A DNA stretch of 45,623 nucleotides, taken from Planctomycetaceae bacterium (GTDB taxonomy: Bacteria; Planctomycetota; Planctomycetia; Planctomycetales; Planctomycetaceae). Of the stretch, positions 42,170 through 45,623 are shown one piece after another; within the stretch, counting starts at the first letter, position 1; every line of letters begins with the position of its first letter. The position numbers and the translations under genes are program-made. The notes beneath the pieces are model-generated. The model was not told the DNA's origin. It searched no databases and saw nothing but the letters and a program-made list of their open reading frames with translations. The stretch covers positions 9,512 to 55,134 of the forward strand of contig DLVV01000178.1 of the NCBI GenBank assembly GCA_003445035.1, given 5' to 3'.

Positions 42170-42211
42170 GTCCATCAACCGTCCATCACGGCTTCGACCG
42201 GAGCGTCCATC
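42170..42211 (+). repeat. Three direct GTCCATC repeats before the Tat beta-helix gene
   Basis: GTCCATC occurs at 42170-42176, 42181-42187 and 42205-42211, the last copy abutting the ATG at 42212. The 85-base gap between the TPR-VCBS gene and the next gene has no clear ribosome binding site. The repeats may be regulatory or chance. Confidence 0.25.
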
Positions 42212-43564
42212 ATGTCCCGCCACACGTTGTCACGTCGTCAGTTCGTTTCCGTCGCGGGTGCCACTCTGGCCGGCATGGGAGTGGCCGCGGCGGCCCCGCC
42301 TCGCCGGGGACTTCCCAGGGTGACCCAGCCGCGGGCCACTTCTGGTGACAAGGCCTACGAGCCGAAGTGGGACGAGAAGCTGACGATCACGGTTGGTCCG
42401 AAGAAGGCCGACCTGGTGGGCAGTTCGGACAAGGTGCTGCAGGCGGCCGTTGACTATGTCAGCCGGTTCGGTGGCGGAACGGTCCAGGTGCTTCCGGGGA
42501 CCTACACGCTCCGCAACTCCGTCTACCTGCGGACTGGCATCCGTATTCTCGGCAGCGGAGCCGACTCGATTCTCACCAAGAGCGCCTCCCACTCGGTTGC
42601 CATCTCCGACGACAGCGACTGGTACGACCAGGAAGTGACCGTGGCCAGTGCCAAGGGGCTGAAGGTCGGTGACGGCATCCTGCTGAGGGTCCGCAATCCC
42701 CACAACGGCAGCAGTGACGTGCTGAAACGGACGCTGGTGGCCCAGAAGGGAAACCGTTTCAAGCTGGACCGGGCGCTGCGGAAGAATTTCTGGCTCTCGG
42801 GCAAGCCGACTCTCTCGACGCTGTTTCCCCTGATCTCGGGGGACCACGTCCACGACATCGCGATCAAGGACATCGCGCTGGATGGAAACCGCAAGCAGAA
42901 TGCCCATCTCGATGGCAATTACGGCGGCTGCATCTTCCTGCAGGACTGCAACCGGATCCACATGACCGGTGTCGAGGCTCGCAACAACAACGGCGACGGG
43001 ATCAGCTGGCAGATCTGCCACGACGTGGTGGTCGAGAACTGTCACTCGCACGACAACGCCGACCTGGGTCTGCATCCGGGAAGCGGGTCACAGCGGCCGT
43101 TGATCCGAAACAACAAGGTCGAACGCAACAACATCGGGGTCTTCTTCTGCTGGGGGATCAAGTACGGGTTGGCCGAGAACAACCAGATCACCGGCAACCG
43201 CAGTTACGGAGTCTCGATCGGTCACTGCGACACCGACAACCTGATCCGTCTGAACACGATCACCGGCAGCGGCAAGGTCGGCGTGCTGTTCCGTGATGAC
43301 GCGCGGGGCAAGGATTTCTGGCCCAATCGGAACACGCTCGAGAAGAACCGCATCGTCGACAGCGGTGGAGGTGACGGTGTTGCCGTCGACGTTCAGGGTC
43401 GCACACGTGACGTGACCCTGGACGGGAACCAGATCCGCGAGACCCGCAAGCCGATGAAGCGAATCGGTGTGCGGATCGGAAAACAGGCCCGCGACGTGAA
43501 GCTGCAGGAGAACAAGTTCGAGGGTTTCCAGCGCGACGTGGTCGACCTGAAGGAGAAACCCTAG
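42212..43564 (+). CDS. Tat-exported right-handed beta-helix protein
   Basis: 450 residues with the start at ATG 42212. A clear Tat signal (SRRQFVSVAGATLAGMGVAA) means export in the folded state. From ~residue 70 it follows the pectate-lyase-like beta-helix plan: LQAAVDYVSRFGGGTVQVLP, TLRNSVYLRTGIRILGSG, VHDIAIKDIALDGNRKQN, VVENCHSHDNADLGLHPGSG, GLAENNQITGNRSYGVSIGH and NTITGSGKVGVLF. The ladder of Asn and Cys/Gly turns is typical of PL6/PL9-like or glycoside-associated helices; catalytic residues are not assignable by eye. It ends the plus-strand operon-like series and its stop overlaps that of the convergent TolC gene (CTAG). Confidence 0.85.
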   Translation: MSRHTLSRRQFVSVAGATLAGMGVAAAAPPRRGLPRVTQPRATSGDKAYEPKWDEKLTITVGPKKADLVGSSDKVLQAAVDYVSRFGGGTVQVLPGTYTLRNSVYLRTGIRILGSGADSILTKSASHSVAISDDSDWYDQEVTVASAKGLKVGDGILLRVRNPHNGSSDVLKRTLVAQKGNRFKLDRALRKNFWLSGKPTLSTLFPLISGDHVHDIAIKDIALDGNRKQNAHLDGNYGGCIFLQDCNRIHMTGVEARNNNGDGISWQICHDVVVENCHSHDNADLGLHPGSGSQRPLIRNNKVERNNIGVFFCWGIKYGLAENNQITGNRSYGVSIGHCDTDNLIRLNTITGSGKVGVLFRDDARGKDFWPNRNTLEKNRIVDSGGGDGVAVDVQGRTRDVTLDGNQIRETRKPMKRIGVRIGKQARDVKLQENKFEGFQRDVVDLKEKP

Positions 43565-45612
43565 TCCCGGGCGGATTGGGAATCCGTAACGGGCTCGCCG
43601 GGAGTCTCGAAAATCGCCTCGTCGGCCGGTGCCGTGGGAGCGGCGGGGGCTTCGGGGGCCTGCTGGGCCGGGGCTTCCTGTTCGAACGGTTCCACGATCG
43701 GTTCGGGTTCGGCGTGGAGCAGTTTTGACCGGGAGCCGTGGCTGCGGGATTCGGCCCGTCGCAGCGCGTCCCGGTAGGCGGCCTGGTCGTTCCAGGGCCC
43801 CTCGGCCAGGTGCACGTTGTTGTGTGTCAGCGAGGTCCCCTTGCGGTATTCGAGTTCGGCGATGGCCTTGTTGTAGTCGACCAGGCTGCTGACATAGGCG
43901 ATCTCGGCCTGGGCCAGGCTGACCTGGGCCCGCAGCAGCAGGTCGGCCGAAGTCCGGCCGTTCTCGTATTCGGCCTGGTAGGCTCGCACGCTCTCGGAGG
44001 CCGCCTTGCGTCGGTTGAAGCCGATCTGTGCCGTGGCCCAGGCCCGGTCGAGTGCCTGGAAGGCGGCGGCCAGTTCGTGGCTGATCTCGATTTCCTGCTC
44101 GTCCAGTGCCTTGCGGGCCTTGGCCAGTCGGAGTTCCAGGTTGCGGACCTGGGCCCGCGCGGTTCTCATTCCCAGTGGCATGCTGAACTGCAGCCCGGCC
44201 TCCCAACTGCTGAAGTTGCCGTCGGCGAGCGTGCCGTAGGCACTGCGGTTCGGCCGGTTGGACTGGCCCAACAGGTCGTCACCGTATCCGTTGACGTTGT
44301 AGCCGGCGACGACATCGAACTGGGGGCGGGTCAGGCTGCCGGCGGCGGTCAATTGAAACTGCAGGCTCTTGATCGCCCATTTCTGCCGTCGCAATTCGAC
44401 ACGCCTGGTCAACGCGTCGACCAGGCTGCCTTTCCAGTCGGGGCTGTATCGTGCGGTGATCGGTTCGTCGGAGGGACGTATGATGCGGCCATCGTTGACC
44501 GACAGGCCGACGAGCCTTCGGAGTCGGGATTCGGCGGAGTAAAGGTCGGATCGGGCTCCTTCGGTGCGGCCCTTGATCTCGAAATAGTTGTCCCGTGACT
44601 GGGCCTTTTCGGCGGCCGGTCGGCGGGGATCGCCCTGGACCATTCGCCAGGTCTGTTCGGCACTGTCCAGCGCGACCTTCTGGGTGTGGTAGACGCGGTA
44701 GGACAGGTGCAGGTCCCAGTACAGGTCCTCGATGTCCTTGACCAGGTTGCGGATGGCCGCCTCGAAGTCGTTCAGCGAGATGTCGTTGTTGATCCGTGAG
44801 ATCATCACACCCTGGTTGACCCCGACGATCGAGGTGGCTCCTCCGAATCGGCCGAGACGCGGACCGGCGATCCGGGTGTACTCGGTGCCTGATCCGGCCC
44901 AAAGTGGGTGCCGCATCTGCAGGCCCACCGTCGGTGCCTGCGAGGTGCCGAAGAAACTCGACGGGAACAGGTTGGTGGGGAGGTTGCTTTGCGAGTAGTC
45001 CCAGTTGTGGCTGAGGCTGAACTGCGTGCCGGCACCGGTGATTTTCGAGAGAGACGCGCGGAATCGGCCAGTGTCTTCATCCAGCGTGCTGCCCGGTGAA
45101 AGTCCGAGGTTGTTGGTGCGATTGATCGACTGGCTGCCACCCCAGGTCATGGAACTGGAGAACGTCGCGTCGAAGTCGGCCGAGGCGGCATCGACGCCCC
45201 GCTGGCCGAACTGCACGTTGGTTTCCTGGATGGCCGGGTTGAACACGCTGGCGGTGAACTCGGGGTTGGCCAGCAACCGGTTGTTGGGCGACAGAAACGT
45301 GCCGCTCTCGCGAATGATCTCGCTGTTCTTCAGCCCCAGTTTCATCGTCTCCTGCAGGGTCAGATCCCAGATCTCCTGTTCACCCGGCTGGCTCAATCGA
45401 CGCGGCTCGGCCGCCATTTCCGCTCGCCGGGATCGCTCGTTCCGGGTCGCGTCGTCTTCGGTGAGGTCAACAATTCGCGTGGCAACGTCGCGGTAGTGGG
45501 CCAGGTCGGCGTCGTCGAGATATTTCAGCTCCCGTGGTCCAGACAGGCAGCCGCCCAGTGCCAGCAGAAGCGGCACGATCAAGAGTCGGGCGAGAGAGAC
45601 GCGGCGGGGCAT
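43561..45612 (-). CDS. TolC-family outer-membrane efflux lipoprotein
   Basis: 683 residues. A lipobox (LLLALGGC) predicts a lipoprotein. Two halves of alternating helix and strand fit the TolC/OMF barrel-tunnel: an N-terminal half with LTLQETMKLGLKNSEIIRES and a beta segment (TFSSSMTWGGSQS), and a C-terminal half with LELRLAKARKALDEQEIEIS, AYQAEYENGRTSADLLLRAQ and LAQAEIAYVSSLVDYNKAIA. TolC proteins form trimeric exit ducts for type I secretion or RND efflux. No inner-membrane pump or adaptor gene is in the window, but they may lie upstream beyond 45623. The C-terminal ~90 residues are Pro/Ala/Glu-rich and not part of the fold. Confidence 0.88.
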   Translation of the reverse strand: MPRRVSLARLLIVPLLLALGGCLSGPRELKYLDDADLAHYRDVATRIVDLTEDDATRNERSRRAEMAAEPRRLSQPGEQEIWDLTLQETMKLGLKNSEIIRESGTFLSPNNRLLANPEFTASVFNPAIQETNVQFGQRGVDAASADFDATFSSSMTWGGSQSINRTNNLGLSPGSTLDEDTGRFRASLSKITGAGTQFSLSHNWDYSQSNLPTNLFPSSFFGTSQAPTVGLQMRHPLWAGSGTEYTRIAGPRLGRFGGATSIVGVNQGVMISRINNDISLNDFEAAIRNLVKDIEDLYWDLHLSYRVYHTQKVALDSAEQTWRMVQGDPRRPAAEKAQSRDNYFEIKGRTEGARSDLYSAESRLRRLVGLSVNDGRIIRPSDEPITARYSPDWKGSLVDALTRRVELRRQKWAIKSLQFQLTAAGSLTRPQFDVVAGYNVNGYGDDLLGQSNRPNRSAYGTLADGNFSSWEAGLQFSMPLGMRTARAQVRNLELRLAKARKALDEQEIEISHELAAAFQALDRAWATAQIGFNRRKAASESVRAYQAEYENGRTSADLLLRAQVSLAQAEIAYVSSLVDYNKAIAELEYRKGTSLTHNNVHLAEGPWNDQAAYRDALRRAESRSHGSRSKLLHAEPEPIVEPFEQEAPAQQAPEAPAAPTAPADEAIFETPGEPVTDSQSARD

Positions 45613-45623
45613 GTGTGGAGAGT

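Overview
This is a GC-rich chromosomal window from a bacterium of the Planctomycetota. The signature families all point there: a DUF1549/DUF1553 cytochrome protein paired with a Tat-exported DUF1501 protein, PQQ-type propellers opening with a WPQWRG-like motif, several large exported FG-GAP/VCBS proteins ending in ASPIC/UnbV domains, heme c proteins with HEAT or TPR repeats, and a free-standing rpsR. I recognised no phage, IS element, CRISPR array, tRNA or rRNA. The genus cannot be read from the sequence.

Layout. 1-9.5 kb: the N-terminal part of a FAD amine oxidoreductase, an FHA-domain protein, serine acetyltransferase (cysE), a giant exported diheme protein, a PQQ-like propeller and a DUF2617 protein. 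9.6-16.4 kb: mostly housekeeping genes, namely a methylguanine-DNA methyltransferase, a conserved unknown, an aminotransferase, a VanZ-like protein, a small membrane protein, ribosomal protein bS18, an SDR dehydrogenase and an anti-sigma-like protein. 16.6-23.6 kb: a plus-strand cluster of TPR-VCBS-ASPIC, DUF1549/1553 and DUF1501 proteins. 23.6-29.75 kb: a minus-strand operon of a small exported protein, a membrane-anchored pentaheme cytochrome with TPRs, a membrane-anchored VCBS-ASPIC protein and an AhpD/carboxymuconolactone-decarboxylase-like protein with an in-frame UGA. 29.9-34.5 kb: an NHL-type propeller and a very large PQQ / SAM-methyltransferase-like / malectin-like fusion. 34.7-43.6 kb: a plus-strand operon of a COX2-like cupredoxin lipoprotein without a CuA site, a beta-helix lipoprotein, a Sco1-VCBS-ASPIC fusion, a second TPR-VCBS-ASPIC protein and a Tat-exported beta-helix protein. 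43.6-45.6 kb: a TolC-like outer-membrane lipoprotein.

The strongest unusual signal is at 23611-24201. Two short open frames are one gene interrupted by a TGA that sits exactly at the second Cys of the AhpD CxxC motif. The E73-C85-U88-H92 spacing matches the AhpD proton relay, and a 6-bp stem with an AGUU loop starts 19 nt after the UGA, as expected of a bacterial SECIS. I call it a selenoprotein that standard gene calling would split or truncate. Two accessory modules look like exported redox machinery: the pentaheme/VCBS/selenoprotein operon, and the operon in which a copper-chaperone (Sco) domain fused to a VCBS propeller lies two genes after a degenerate COX2-like cupredoxin. All functions of these modules are inferred.

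Promoter-like sequences read by eye support several units: TTGACC-17-TACAAT before the 10300 gene, TTGAAA-17-CATAAT before rpsR, TTGACG-18-TATACT before the selenoprotein operon, TTGACA-17-GACAAT before the 34513 gene, and an ECF-like GGAACC-16-CGTC before the anti-sigma-like gene.
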